In this document: piece after piece, positions 1-11,110 of the stretch
How positions within the stretch are numbered: position 1 is the first letter of the stretch
Layout of the letters: each line of letters opens with the position of its first letter
Assembly: GCA_964030475.1 (NCBI GenBank)
Contig: CAXIPT010000013.1
Span: forward strand, 971,884 to 1,035,883
DNA: 64,000 nt
Direction of reading: 5' to 3'
Origin: Tethya wilhelma
Lineage: Eukaryota; Porifera; Demospongiae; Tethyida; Tethyidae
Notes under the pieces: model-generated
Told to the model about the DNA's origin: nothing
The model's database searches: none
What the model saw: only the letters and a program-made list of their open reading frames with translations
Program-made: the position numbers and the translations under genes

Positions 1-792
1 TCAAAGTTGGCTCAACACTTTCTGGTTCTCTGGAAATGCTTTTCAAGTAAGTCAGTTAGGAAGTAAGTACGTACGTACGTAAGTTAGATGAACAAAAATG
101 ACACTATTGTGGCTTCCTACTAGCTCTCTCTACGAGTGCTGAGGAAAGGTTCTGTGAGTTTTAGGCCTTGCATACAATTGGTTATCTGTCAGTTAGAGAC
201 TATGAGCAAATATGAAGACTCAATTTTGTTTTGTTAGATTTTTATGATCATAAACATTTTGTATTGTGCCTATGGGACATTCGGCCCATTCCTACTATAC
301 GTACTACCGTACGTATGATAAACTTACCAAAGTAACATCTTGTGCAGCTCGCGATTTCTAGGCAAGAATTCCAATTGAGCTAGCTGTAGCTATCTTTCTG
401 CCGGGCTGTATACTTGAGTAGAGAGAAACAACAGGAGATAAAATTTGCAGGCTGAAAAAAATTTTTTCACTGAGCGAACCTGTAAGTTGTACATGCTGAA
501 AATCAGTTGACATTTTGAGAAAGAAGCTGTCACGGCTACCCGCCTCTCTAGCAGTACCTGTGTAGAGAAACAACAAGAGATAAGGAAAGAGAAATTTTGC
601 ACACCGGAGTCCGAAAACAGACGGGCCAAATCCGGCACGGCATGTAGCTCTAACACTTACCACAGAGCTAGCTCAAGTCAGCAGTAGATAGCGAAGAACT
701 GACTAGCTGGTGCAGGAGCCTGGACTTTAGGAGAACCGCCAATAACTTTCTTTTGAAACTTTTTTCCAACTTCGAGAAAGGTACAAGTGTTG

Positions 793-804
793 TGCGCATG
801 CGCA
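793..804. promoter_or_regulatory. NRF1-type palindrome TGCGCATGCGCA
   Basis: A perfect 12-base palindrome identical to the known NRF1 (alpha-Pal) recognition sequence. It lies about 50 bp upstream of a short ORF (857-1042). A second perfect copy is at 1175-1186. The same word occurs in two clear bidirectional promoters elsewhere in the window (33830 and 55992), so this may mark a promoter. Binding is inferred only from the word. Confidence 0.45.
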
Positions 805-856
805 TGATTAGGAGCTTACTGGATGGAAATGGTCGTCAGTGTTTTGCAGAAAGGCC

Positions 857-1042
857 ATGGCTACTAGCCTAGCATCCTGTGCCTGCAGAAGATCATTGAA
901 GATTTATAAACATTCTTCTATCTCATTCATAAAGAGAGACGGTTTTGCACACTCAAAAAGTTTGCCAGTTGTGGCGGCATTGCCGCAACCAACAGTGGCA
1001 ACACCACCGGTAGCAGTAGTCATAGACTGGCGCAGAACCTAG
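857..1042 (+). CDS. Possible small ORF, 61 aa, mitochondrial-presequence-like start
   Basis: An ATG at 857 opens a 61-codon frame to a TAG at 1040. The first 30 residues (MATSLASCACRRSLK...) are rich in Ser, Arg and Lys with no acidic residue, which resembles a mitochondrial targeting peptide; the rest is Pro/Val/Ala-rich. It starts about 50 bp after an NRF1-type palindrome. I recognise no family. It could be the first exon of a longer gene, a short gene, or chance. Confidence 0.2.
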   Translation: MATSLASCACRRSLKIYKHSSISFIKRDGFAHSKSLPVVAALPQPTVATPPVAVVIDWRRT

Positions 1043-1334
1043 TACCTTAGTTAGGAGTCTGGACTGCTGGAGAATTGATTCGCCAGTGACCTTCTTTTCT
1101 TAGCTCGAAGCTCATCTTCTTAATCTTCCGAACTACAGTCTACAGCGTTTTGCCAAGAACTTGCCCATAAATTATGCGCATGCGCATATATAGATCTAGA
1201 TCTGCGCGAAGATGACTTCTCTTTTGAGAAACAGCCTATAATTCTGATGATCTGCGGTGGAGAATCATTTGGCAGAAATATGGATTTGGTTTTAAATTTG
1301 AAACTGTTTATATGTACAATGTCATGATTACATT

Positions 1335-2385
1335 CTACAGGCTCTGCAGACAGTGGTGAAGGTTGAGTTTGGCGTCCATGGTTGCTTCATATTCATTCTT
1401 GCCAAGCCCATGAGCTGTGACACCATTGGAGGCCCTGGCCAGGCACAGCTTCAACCCATCAATACCAGGTCGGTAGTCATAGCAAGGAGAGAACTCTAAT
1501 AAATGAGCATCAATGCTGGAGTCCACATCAGGATCGACAATCCCAAGAGTTTCTGATGGTCTTGAGGGACCTCTCAGAGCAGACAATGCCTGCATGCAAC
1601 CAGACTGCTCTGAGTGACAAGAATTGTACCACAATAATGGTACACACACACACACACACACACACACCATAAGATCTCCACTCTCCAGCTTCTTCTTCAT
1701 TATGGGTATCACTGTTCTTGCAGCATTTGTTTCTGATTCTTTCTTTGTCTTTCCATAGCCATACTCCTGAGCCAGCACCTCTCCACCTTTGCCCCTCACT
1801 GTGACCTTTGAAGTGAACTCTCCTCTGTGATTAGCAGGGACATCCTCATAGAGGGGTGGGGGAAGGTTGTGCACACTCTTCTGTAGCATCTCTTGCAGCT
1901 CATTCTTGACACTGATTGACAGACTGGACATTGGAGGTGAACTCTGAGGAGCACTCCATGAGGACAGTGGTGGAGGCGGAGACACACTCTAGACAAACAC
2001 CATGAATAGTTATCACAGTAAACTGATCATCTACTGTAGTGTACGTACATACGTACCTCACATACTGGCGTATACTGTATATAATATAGATAGATAGATA
2101 GACTGTTTGGAAGTGATTCAATCTTACCGGTGTGGGTCTAACACCGCCCAGTTTAGTTTCCAAGATTCTCTGGTACATCTTGTGGGCTGCCATCTTCTCA
2201 ACTTCTTTTCTTTTCTTTCCTTCTGCCCTGGCCTCCTCTACTAGCTCCTCCCCGTTGTCCCAGGTCACTCTTACCCGGACAACAACAACAGGACGGTGAG
2301 ATTCTCCAAAACTGTCCGATTCATACTTTGGAATTTCCAAACGCCTCTTCTGACACAGCTCTTGCAACTGATTCTTGAAGTTCAT
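1335..2385 (-). CDS. Double-stranded RNA-binding protein, two dsRBDs plus C-terminal domain
   Basis: Three exons join in frame at phase 0: 2385-2128, 1988-1668 and 1589-1335, giving about 277 aa. Exon 1 (start MNFKNQLQELCQKR) holds a first dsRBD ending in the helix EVEKMAAHKMY. Exon 2 has a Pro/Ser linker and a second dsRBD (NELQEMLQK...KKESETNAARTVI). Exon 3 ends with GLGKNEYEATMDAKLNLHHC, which could be a degenerate third dsRBD. The order recalls the TARBP2/PRKRA group, cofactors of Dicer and PKR-type kinases, but orthology is not proven. The second intron begins directly with a (GT)n microsatellite at its donor. The start lies about 70 bp from the SEC63 start on the other strand. Confidence 0.8.
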
Positions 2386-2394
2386 GGTGGTAGT

Positions 2395-2437
2395 GTGCGT
2401 TAATTAGAAACATACAAGGTGTGCATCAATTAGAACT
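2395..2437. repeat. Short dispersed repeat in the dsRBP/SEC63 promoter
   Basis: The gap between the divergent dsRBP and SEC63 starts contains GTTAATTAGAA followed after a few bases by GGTGTGCATCAATTAGAA. The same two-part word recurs at 18812-18852, and the first half recurs at 15956-15972 and 39839-39856. Confidence 0.5.
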
Positions 2438-2454
2438 CGCCATCAGGAACCATC

Positions 2455-5359
2455 ATGGCTAGAGCTAAACTGGAATATGACGATAGCGGCAATACCTTCT
2501 ACTATTTCCTAGTGTCTTTCTATGCTCTTATCTTACTGATTGTCACTTACTTTCTCTGGCCAAGGAAATCTGGAGGTGAGTGAAAAATTGTGATAATTAT
2601 GCAGAATATTTTCACAAATTATATTCCTCTACATCATAATTCCCTTCAATATGATATGTATTGGTGTGTGTGTGTGTGTGTGTGTGTGTCTGTAGATGAT
2701 ATTCCTAAAGGTCTAGTGTGTCAGTGTGAGCCATGTTGCAAGAAAAAGACTTTGATGGACATGCAGCGACCCAGGAGATCTTACACTAACACTATAAAGT
2801 AAGACAAAGGGGGTTGGTTGGTTCGTTGTAGTTCAGTACCAGCAACCATCTTGCCTCTGATCAGGTATGTGGTACTGCTTGTGATGTGGGGCCTTCTCCT
2901 GCTGATGGTCTACAAGATACTCACTCTGGAGAAAGACTACACTGAGTACGATCCCTTTGAGATACTGCAGATAGACCCGGTACACAACCACCAATAGCCT
3001 AGTCCCATCTGAACCTTGACCTCCTTGTTGTGTTCTCCAGGGAGCCTCCATGAGCCAGATCAAGAGGCAGTATCGTAAGCTGAGCAAAGTCTACCATCCT
3101 GACAAGGAGGGGGGAGACCAGGACATGTTCATGAAGATAGCCAAGGCCTACGAGGCGTACGTTACCTTGTTGTGCTGTAGCGAGTGTGAGCATGAGTGGG
3201 TGTGGCTTGCAGGCTGACTGATGATGTTTCCCGGGAAAACTGGGAAAAGTACGGGAATCCTGATGGTCCACAAGCTGCCAGCTTTGGTATTGCTCTTCCA
3301 TCGTGGATTGTAGAGAAGCAGAACTCGATCTGGGTGCTGGGGCTGTACATGGGTGTGTTTGTGGTGGTCCTGCCCCTCCTGGTAGGCCTCTGGTGGTACC
3401 GGTCCATCAAATACAGCTCCACCAACGTCCTGCTCAAGACCACCCAACTCTTTGTCTACTTCTTCTTCCGATTCAAACATCATCCTTTGAAACGTGAGCT
3501 GACGGCTGTTTGAAATGACTGTGTGTGTTCATCTCTCTGTTTGCCTGCAGGTATTGTCATGATACTGACTGCAGCACTGGAGTTCAACCCCCAGACGTCT
3601 CCTCTCCTCAAGGACAGACCCACGGACAATGAGGAACTGACGGAGGTAAGCCCCCCCCCCCCTCACTGTGAGACATGTCCCATCACTGTCTCCCCTGCTG
3701 TTAAAGCTGATCCGCTCCAAGACTCTCCCTCACATCGACATCAAGACCAAAGAGGCACCATTCTCAGCGCCCTACGCTGCCAAGACCAGGATACTAGTCC
3801 ACGCCCACTTGGAGAGAGTGCCACTCCCACCTAATACTCTCTTTAAAGGTATCCCAGCATCTATCATGTAGCTGTAGGCTACCGTATGGCGGGTGAATAT
3901 GGCAAATTGGTACATTATTCTTCAAATCGCCAAACAATTTAGTACGCACGTACGTGTATATAAACAATGCAGCGTGCCGAGATAAATCACCAAATTTAAA
4001 ATCACTAATAATGCTAAAAATTAATAGGAATTCGCTAAATTTACCCGCTATTTGGTATATTGATTGTGTGTGTGTGTGTTTCTGCTACAGACCAGGCCAC
4101 AGTTCTGAAGCACTGTCCTCAGCTGATCCAGGAGATCATCTCCCAGCTGACCCAGTTGTGGGGGTATAGGAAGTCCACCAGAGGTGAGTCATGTCTAGGC
4201 CTAGATAAATTATGCTATTTTTTCTGCCTATTTTTCTTTTCTCTTGTTCCTAAAAGAACACCTATTTTGCTTTCTCAAACTCTACCTATTTTGCTTCAAT
4301 TATGCTAATATAATTCTATGAAAGATGAGTTTCTTAATGAAAAGGAAATTGATTAAACAACAATAGGAGGCCACGGCATTGATTGCCCTTGTGCCCTATA
4401 GTACCAATTAAGGACATAACAACCATTAGTTTTGCACTCTTGATCTTGCTGGTAAAAGCAAAACACAAAAACTACAAAACCCAAACAAAAAAAAAACAAG
4501 AGCTAGTCTAGCTACCATAGTGTGTACTGAAGCATTTATAGGCAGTTCAACTTTGTCCTCCAGCCTACTAGTAGTCAAATTGAAATACACTGCCACTCAT
4601 TACAGATGCTAGAATAATCATCTTTTATCTGTACGAGATGCTAGATTATGCCTATTTTCCCAGAAAAATGCTCATTGCTTTCAGCTACCTATTTTGCTCA
4701 AAAAAATGCTAGCAAAATTTATCTGGGCCTAGTCATGTCATGGCTCACTCTAACTGATAGTCTCCCTCTCTCTCTTCCCTCCAGAGCCACCTCCCTCTCT
4801 GGACACCTTTGAGAATGTGATGAAGGTGAACCAGATGTTGGTCCAGGGGATGTGGGTCCGTGGGAACAGCCCCCTGTTGCAGCTGCCTCATCTCACCGCC
4901 CTCCACCTCCGCCACTTCAAGACCAAGAAGGTAACTAGCTACCAGTGGCATTAGTGAGAGTGTGTGATGATGGTGCTTTGGGTGATCCATCGACAGAGAA
5001 ACATCAACACCATAGAACAGTTTGGAGCAATGAAGACTAATGAGAGGAGGTCCCTTGTTAGATCACTCACTGATGAAGAGTACCAGGATGTCATGGCTGT
5101 CTGTTCCATGTACCCCCATGTGGAGATCAATGCTGAGACCCAAGGTGAGACTACCGCATAGCACAAAATATTGGCAGGAGTAAAATTTGACAAATTGTCA
5201 AAAGTTTAATGATTGACGGATTTTATTTTGGTGGTAGCACAGGCAGCAATTGTGCTGTGCAAAAATGACTGTTTCGTGTTCCTTACCAAAACTGCCAATC
5301 CGTATTAAAATCCGCCAAAATTTTGTGCTATAAGGCATACAGACCCTCCCTAGTGTGCT

Positions 5360-5406
<47 letters not shown>

Positions 5407-6826
5407 TGTGGATGACGAGGACCACCATCGTATCACTGCTGGCTCTGTGGTGACTGTGGCAGTCTCACTCACAAGAACAGGACTACTGGAATTCTACGAA
5501 GAAGAAAATACCGAGTCAGCACATCTCACGGCAGAGAATGGAGAGATAGATGTAAGCTAATACTCTTGTCACATGACAGTCACATGATCCATCGACCATC
5601 TCAGCAGCAGGTGGAGACATTGACCAGCTCTGAGTCAACAGCAGCAGCAGTGCCATCGTCAGGGCCGGCTGGTGGCAGTCAGCTCCGCAACAGGTGGGAG
5701 AGCTCCTCCTCCAAGAAGAAACGCCGTGGTAAAGGAGGCTCGCAGCAAAAGAGAAGACCTCCTAATCCCAAGAAGACTAAGAAAGGCCCGGCAGTGTCAG
5801 TGGGTGTGGCTGATGATGGTGACAGTGAGAGGGAGAGGGAGGAGAGTGAGACAGAGAGACAAGACCCCCTCACCAAACAGAGGAACGAGGCCCGTCCCTC
5901 AGAGGGCTCCGAGGGAAGTGAGTCGGAACATGACGAGGAGGAGCAATGGAAGATGCTGCAGAAGAGCATGGAGAAACACAAGAAGAAAAAGTTTGACAAT
6001 GTTTCAACCAAGAGCCATCCGGTTCACGCTCCCTTCTTCCCAGAGGTCAGCAGGTTCAATGCCAGAGTGTCATGGCAACCAGTGTTATTTATTAACCCTT
6101 TATGTACTCACAGGAGAAGCAGGAGTGTTGGTGGCTGTACATAGCTGACAAGAGGATGAAGGAGCTGATAACCCCTCCTCAGAGGATCACGGGGCTCAAG
6201 GACGAGTTCTCTGTGAGTGGTCACGTAACAGTTTTTAAATTGCCAAGTTGTAAGCAGTTTTCATTATGGATCACATTTTATGAAATTGTGCTACATATGT
6301 ATTTTAGCATGTTTCTGTGCATTTTGCTGTATGAGGTACCATTTCAATTTGTAGGAACTGATCCTGCAAATGGTGTATTGTACTATGATATCAAAATAAT
6401 TGAAACTGATCCCTTAAACTACATAGCATTTATATTCACAAATTGTTTCACCTAGTTTTTTCCCCTCTATTTTTACAGACTGATATTCATTTTGGAGCAC
6501 CTGACAAACTTGGTCCCATTCGCTACACCGTTGTCCTGGAGTCGGACTCCTACCTGGACCTCTCCTTCACTAAAGAACTAAAGGTATTTTTTTTTCACTG
6601 CTATAACTCGTACCTCCATCACTTATAATGCTCCCCTCTTTGCCCCCCTCTCTAGTTGAATGTGGAGGAGCGGCAGGAGGTGAGTGGCAAGGACCAGTGG
6701 AAGGACTTGGAGGAGGAGGAGGAGGCCGAGGAGGTCATCGAGGAGAGCGGGAGTGAGGAGGACGAGGGAGTGTCCTCTGACGAGGGAGGCACCTACACAG
6801 ACTCTGAATCAGAACACTCAGACTGA
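2455..6826 (+). CDS. SEC63: SEC63 homolog, ER translocon J-protein
   Basis: SEC63 works with SEC61/SEC62 and recruits BiP to the ER translocon. The start exon encodes an N-terminal membrane segment (FYYFLVSFYALILLIVTYF). A second segment (LLVMWGLLLLMVYKIL) precedes a lumenal J domain with the HPD motif (YHPDKEGG), then a third membrane segment (IWVLGLYMGVFVVVLPLLVG). Downstream exons give the Sec63/Brl domain (for example VMKVNQMLVQGMW). A Lys/Ser/Glu-rich insert at 5590-6040 is followed by a very acidic tail ending DSESEHSD and TGA at 6824-6826, as in the family. There are more than ten exons. Two introns use (TG)n tracts just before the 3' splice site (about 2664-2690 and 5365-5402). Introns carry inverted-repeat elements at 3880, 4195 and 5152. 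The start is the only ATG that gives the first membrane segment. Confidence 0.95.
3880..4057. mobile_element. MITE-like element, TACCRTATAGC-ended family, copy a
   Basis: In a SEC63 intron. It starts TACCGTATGGCGGGTGAAT and ends with the near inverse (ATTTACCCGCTATTTGGTA). There is no coding capacity. Its interior resembles the copy at 63089-63295: both carry ATTATTCTTCAA, CGCCAAACA and TACGCACGT in the same order. Confidence 0.65.
4187..4738. mobile_element. Non-autonomous inverted-repeat transposon with 8-bp direct flanks
   Basis: The element spans about 4195-4730. It begins CTAGGCCTAGATAAATTATG and ends with the inverse (AATTTATCTGGGCCT). The 8-bp word AGTCATGT flanks both ends (4187-4194 and 4731-4738). 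An 8-bp target duplication is typical of hAT-type DNA transposons. It sits immediately after a SEC63 5' splice site. The interior has no ORF of note. Confidence 0.6.
5152..5339. mobile_element. MITE-like element, TACCRTATAGC-ended family, copy b
   Basis: In a SEC63 intron. The first about 24 bases (TACCGCATAGCACAAAATAT...) are nearly the reverse complement of the end (...AAAATTTTGTGCTATAAGGCA). It shares its end design with five other copies, and its interior resembles the MSH2-intron copy at 47247. Confidence 0.65.
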
Positions 6827-6998
6827 CTGGCATAATATATATCAGTTGGCATTTCAGTAGGTCATTGTTGTTATAATTATCCTGCCTGTGTTTCTCTGAG
6901 CAGGCAGCTGACATGAAATGAGTGACATTTGTACATGAAAATATGACTGATTATTGGTTCACAGTACTGTCCTTGTAATTGCATGAAATGAGAGGGTC

Positions 6999-9279
6999 TT
7001 ACTCCTCTCTCTGGTAGTGGGACGAGGAACTGTTGTTGTGGACTTTACAGAATTCAACAATTTGTTTGTGAAGAGCTCTCATACCTTCATCAAACTGGAC
7101 ACAATTGAGCAAGCACATGATCACCACATACACACACTAGCTATCAGCGACCATGCTTGTAGTACCAACCTGTTTCCCAATGTGCCTAGAGACGTCATCA
7201 CTAGTGAAGTGAGGACAGGGTTGGACGTTCAACACAGAGTAGCCTGCAGGGAGACTGGGGGGTGAACACACACACACACAGCTGACTGGTGTCATTGCTG
7301 CCATGGACTCACCAAACCGACTGGCCAGGGACTCCTCATACAGCAGTATCCCCATCACAGCATCCTCCTCCGTAGCCTGAGGATATACTGTTTGGATAAA
7401 AAGAACAATAATATTGAAATACCGTCTCACCTCTCTCCTCAGACTGAGCCTGGCGTGGGCCACGGTGATGGCAGTCATGTGATCAAGAGCAGAGTGGGGG
7501 ATGTCTGAGCTGTGCCCCTGCAAAGATGACCCCCTGACTCTCCTACTGGCCACGTAGAATGAGGTGAGCAGTCTCTTGGCCTCCAAGTCAACACTCACCC
7601 TCCAATGAGACGATGAAAGAACCCCCAATAGGACTTTGAACTCTTCACGAGGGACAATAGGGGGGCGTGTCTCACCACACGCTCGCTGGAGGAGATGCTG
7701 AGTCAGCATATCTTGGAGATATTCTGCTGAATCAGCAGTTTTAGGATCAACGACTGCTACAAGTGTCATGTGACTATATGTGGAGATATACAGTTGCTAT
7801 GGTAACCATACAATGTATATATAGTTAATGCCTTAATGGAACTCACTCAGCAAGAACTTTAGTGATGCTTGATGTTTCCTAATGTTAATGAGAGAAAATA
7901 CACCAATACCTCGATCACCATCATACAGTGGTGATGACACACACACACACACACACATACGTGTAGTGAGTGGCTGCTAATGATGTCACTGTCAGCCTTG
8001 GAAAAGGACCTCTTCCTCTGTTGCTGGTCGGCACACGCCCACACACTGCAACGAAGAGGCCAGATCATCTGCTGAGGCCTCTCTGTGTTGCTCATCCTCT
8101 GGGGAACAGCCACAGTGATCCTCTTCTTCTCGAGAGCTGCAGGCAACACATCCACCCACTAGAGAGAGAGAGAGTGAGTCAGCCACTGAGGGGGTACCTT
8201 TCTCTAGTTTGTCCCTGGTGTCAGTCTTGAGCAGGGAGATGTTTCCCACGAGGCACACCCCTCTCTCTGCCAGCACCAGGTTTCCTCCTGCACAGCAACA
8301 CCACAACATGTACCTCACACTTAATGATCTACAGCTTAGTACCGTCAATGAAACAGGTAGAGCCCGTCTTTCTTGGAGTGCCAAACAAGTCTCCATTTCC
8401 AGCGGTATAGAGCAGAGAGCGTGGAGCAAACGAAGCTCCATACAGCATCAGCTGCAGGATGACTTCAGTGTCTGAACCAACAGCCAGAACATCAATGAGC
8501 TCTCGACTGAAAGAGAGAGAGATTAATTCACAATAATAATTATAACAATGTACAAGATAGTTCTTTATTAACCAATAATAATTATAATAGTATCAAAACT
8601 TGTTGGCTGATTGATAATTCTTTATTACTGACCATGAAACTGTGTTCTGCTCTGACAGTCCAGTGCAGGAGGCCAGACTGAGGAGCATGGCTAGTTTGAG
8701 TCGATGGTAGCTTCCTGGAGGAGTCACCTCCGCTGAAAGTAACACACTCAGTGATGAGTTCATCACACAACCATCTCACTCACTCACGCACCAGCAAAGC
8801 TGTAGGCCAGCGTCGCAGCCAGGGTCCAAGGAGAATACCCACATGCTGCACAGATTGATGATGTCATACATACAAAGGTTGATGGTAAATTTATAAGATA
8901 GTGAATGTGATGCAGTACCTTGATGGAGTTGAAGTACGCTGGCAGGTATGGCGTGAGAGGATGGGGGTGGCATTGATGGTAGAATGTTGTTGGTCTACAG
9001 GGGGAAAGATGCACCACCCCTCTCGTTATTGAAGTCAATAATGTGTGTGTACATGTGTGTGGCGGTCTTACTTCAATGACTGTATTGATGAGTGTCTTTG
9101 TGTCATCGGCAAGTTCAAAGGTCGGTAGTCCAATCACTGTGTAATCTCCACCCATTTGTACACGCCCACACAGTTCATCTCTTATGACCACACCCACTGC
9201 CTGGAACCTCCGAGACCTCCCTGGACCCTCACACATGAGCAGCGACTCCTTCGGCACCAAATGAACAAAGAGTTTATCT
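6999..9279 (-). CDS. MCMDC2: MCMDC2-like MCM-domain protein, N-terminus missing
   Basis: MCMDC2 is a divergent MCM-family protein used in meiotic recombination. Visible exons run from 9279 (DKLFVHLVPKESLL) through the OB-like part (VQMGGDYTVIGLP), a degraded ATPase region (LVLAERGVCLVGNISL...DKLEK; ITVAVPQR) and the C-terminal helical region (SFYVASRRVRGSS, AHARLSLR, EEDAVMGILLYEESLASRFG). The end is in FDEGMRALHKQIVEFCK with TAA at 6999-7001. No clean Walker A motif is seen, as in the family. The first visible exon starts after an acceptor AG at about 9280, and I find no upstream exons on this strand. Roughly the first 200 residues of the usual about 680 are absent from the window. See the breakpoint finding. 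Confidence 0.8.
7696..7708. promoter_or_regulatory. MARE-like palindrome inside MCMDC2 exon
   Basis: TGCTGAGTCAGCA, a perfect 13-base MARE-type palindrome, lies in coding sequence. A variant with central A (TGCTGAATCAGCA) follows at 7725-7737. It is one of about nine such words in the window, and its regulatory role is unproven. Confidence 0.35.
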
Positions 9280-9453
9280 AGACGAAGACATTGTCAAAAT
9301 GAAACAGCTATTCCACATTAACCATTATTGCTGACCTGCTAATGATTGTGAAATGAGTCAATATCTGGCGTACTTTATCAGAACTATAACAAATCTAGCT
9401 CTGATAGAGTATCCCCTTTAAACAATACATTCTATTGTGCCCCAAATGCTGAC
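9280..9453. other. Gap between two truncated genes
   Basis: No ORF or repeat is recognised here. To its left MCMDC2 (-) begins mid-protein. To its right a cystatin terminal exon (+) begins without its upstream exons. Both are missing the parts that should lie across this interval. Confidence 0.5.
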
Positions 9454-9586
9454 GTAGGTGAAGGTCGGCGAGAAGGAGTATGTTCATGTGAAGGTCTACC
9501 AGTCCCTGCCTCATGCTGGCAGTGAGGTCTCCTTGACTTCAGTTCAAGATGGAAAGACTGTGGATGACCCTATAGAGTTCTTCTAA
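9454..9586 (+). pseudogene. Orphan terminal exon of a stefin-type cystatin
   Basis: After an acceptor-like CTGACGTAG the frame reads KVGEKEYVHVKVYQSLPHAG... and ends DDPIEFF with TAA. This matches the C-terminal half of cystatin A/B: the strand after QxVxG, the second binding loop (QSLPH) and the closing [DE]-x-[IL]-x-[YF]F. No upstream exon carrying the N-terminal Gly, the helix or QxVxG is visible on this strand within several hundred bases. It could be a remnant, a terminal exon of a gene whose front is elsewhere, or one side of a rearrangement or misassembly. The two genes to the right also have a cystatin-like fold. Confidence 0.6.
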
Positions 9587-9801
9587 TGTCATTTTTTTAT
9601 TATTATACGAAATTAGCTTATCGTGTGTCTGATGTATACATGCTGATCAATATGGAATACATTATTATTAGGTAATCCCTAATACCACGTGGTTTGTCCT
9701 ATGAATTTCCGGAATTCCCCAAGCTGTATGTACAGCTCTTGATTTCCCGATCCCACGGACATTATTAGTGACACCTACTCAGAGCAAAATCAGTGCATGT
9801 G

Positions 9802-10746
9802 ATGGCGGATAGCGGGAGAGGCAGCATCCCTTCTCTTATAAGACAACACTCGGTTGGAGATTATGTAGATCTATCCATTGAACAGCCGCACGCTCTGGCC
9901 CAAGCTGACCCTGCGTACTTTCCCAAAGGGGTGGTCAACGGAGTATTTCATAAGAAGACGTTTGCTCTCAGTAGTACACCACCAGCCAAGAGCAACTGTC
10001 AAAAGAAATTCCCAAATTTACCAACAGCTGCTAGATCTGCACTTTACCTTGTGAGTTGTCACTGGAGCATGCCTTATATCTTTGGGATTGTAGGAATTTG
10101 CCAATAATAATTATTTTGTATAAAATCATTTTCAGGCTAAGCCAGAAGTGAGAGAGAAGTATGGTCCACTGCCATGCTACAATCTACATGACTACAGACC
10201 TAAACCATTAGAACATGAATCAGACTTTTACTATTTCCAAATTTATATTAATGTAACACACCCACAGAGTGTGCCGTTTGCCTACGTCTTTGCACAAAAC
10301 CTTAAAACAGATCCAGATATACAAGTTGAAGACTATGACTTCAAGCACAAGTTTACAGCAAAAGTCAATGTTCGAGAACTGACAGCATTGTATGAACGCA
10401 GATCTACCTCATTCAATATTTGGCACACTGTTGATGATGATAATCCAGCACCAGCAGATGTCACCACTGCAAGTGTCGTGGTAAGAAATATCGTAGTTAG
10501 CAGTCAAGTTCTTCACTCCATTTTATGTTTTAGGCCAGACACACTGTGGTAGCTCAGCACAGAGCAGACGTGTCCAAGTATGTCCTGACTGGGTATAAAA
10601 AGATTGCCAAGGAGAGTGGTTATGCTAAAGACTTTTTCATGAAGATTAACATTGGTTCAAAGTGTCTCTTTGTGCAATTATCAGCCGACCATCATGGTGG
10701 AGCTGAAGATGTGTCCACTGCAGAGTATGACTTCAGTCCGCAATGA
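9802..10746 (+). CDS. Two-domain cystatin-like protein A
   Basis: Three exons (9802-10050, 10136-10480, 10534-10746) joined at phase 0 give 268 aa. I chose ATG 9802 because the frame upstream has only GTG. No signal peptide is seen, so it is probably cytosolic. Two cystatin-like units follow: helix (PTAARSALYLAKPEV), strand (CYNLHDY), strand (DFYYFQIYINV) and strand (FAYVFAQN). The second unit has W-H-T-V-D...NPAPADV, helix ASVVARHTVVAQHR, GYKKI, FFMKINIG and CLFVQLSADHHGG. The W-x-x-V-D...P lead and helix-strand order resemble phyto- and type-1 cystatins. The inhibitory QxVxG loop is absent, so protease inhibition is doubtful. It is a paralogue of the gene at 12068. Confidence 0.7.
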
Positions 10747-10944
10747 ATTGATAGACTCACACAATATATCATGTATTACACTGCCATTCATAATTATGCT
10801 CACATGTACTCATGACAGATAATAATTATTGTGGTACAGGATGTGGTCACTCACTTGTACAATTGTGCACTTTGTACGATAATATGGTATATTTAGAATT
10901 ATACTGCTTTACGTCATAGAATTCCCCATGCGCTATGCGCGAGA

Positions 10945-11040
10945 TTATAAAAGAATCGCGGTATGTGCAGGATCGCTGACCATGTCACGTGACCCCTTTT
11001 GACCTTCGACCCATACGTACATAAACGTGTGCACAAAATT
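10945..11040. repeat. Inverted repeat, left arm
   Basis: The sequence from TTATAAAAGAATCGCGGTAT through GTCACGTGAC to GACCCATAC is, with a few mismatches, the reverse complement of 11944-12013. Similarity continues more weakly through ACATAAAC...CACAAA. The arm contains the CACGTG E-box and TATA words also found at the promoter of the gene at 12068. Confidence 0.8.
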
Positions 11041-11054
11041 AATGTTAAGTAGTC

Positions 11055-11110
11055 AGTCTGGCATTTGCAGACCCTTTTACACACTGTATAGGGTCTGGAT
11101 ACGCCAGACT
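11055..11110. repeat. 56-bp foldback hairpin
   Basis: AGTCTGGCATTTGCAGACCCT at the left pairs with AGGGTCTGGATACGCCAGACT at the right with about four mismatches around a 14-base loop. It could be a tiny foldback element or a structured transcript. No flanking direct repeat is clear. Confidence 0.6.

Larger units (their letters stand above)
1..1334. other. Mostly non-coding left edge
   Basis: Apart from the short ORF at 857-1042 and two NRF1-type palindromes, I see no supportable gene. A GTACGTACGTACG stretch lies near 65-82. An imperfect internal duplication sharing GTAGAGAAACAACA is near 416-455 and 560-600. Minus-strand ORFs over 358-663 show no domain and look like chance. Confidence 0.5.

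Noticed and set aside
358..663. Overlapping minus-strand ORFs of 88-101 codons at the left edge
   Set aside because: No domain, low complexity, two frames equally open, no splice or promoter support.
5566..6148. Alternative-frame ORFs over the SEC63 acidic/basic insert
   Set aside because: Shadow frames of a Lys/Glu/Ser-rich coding region; one frame connects in phase to the SEC63 exons.
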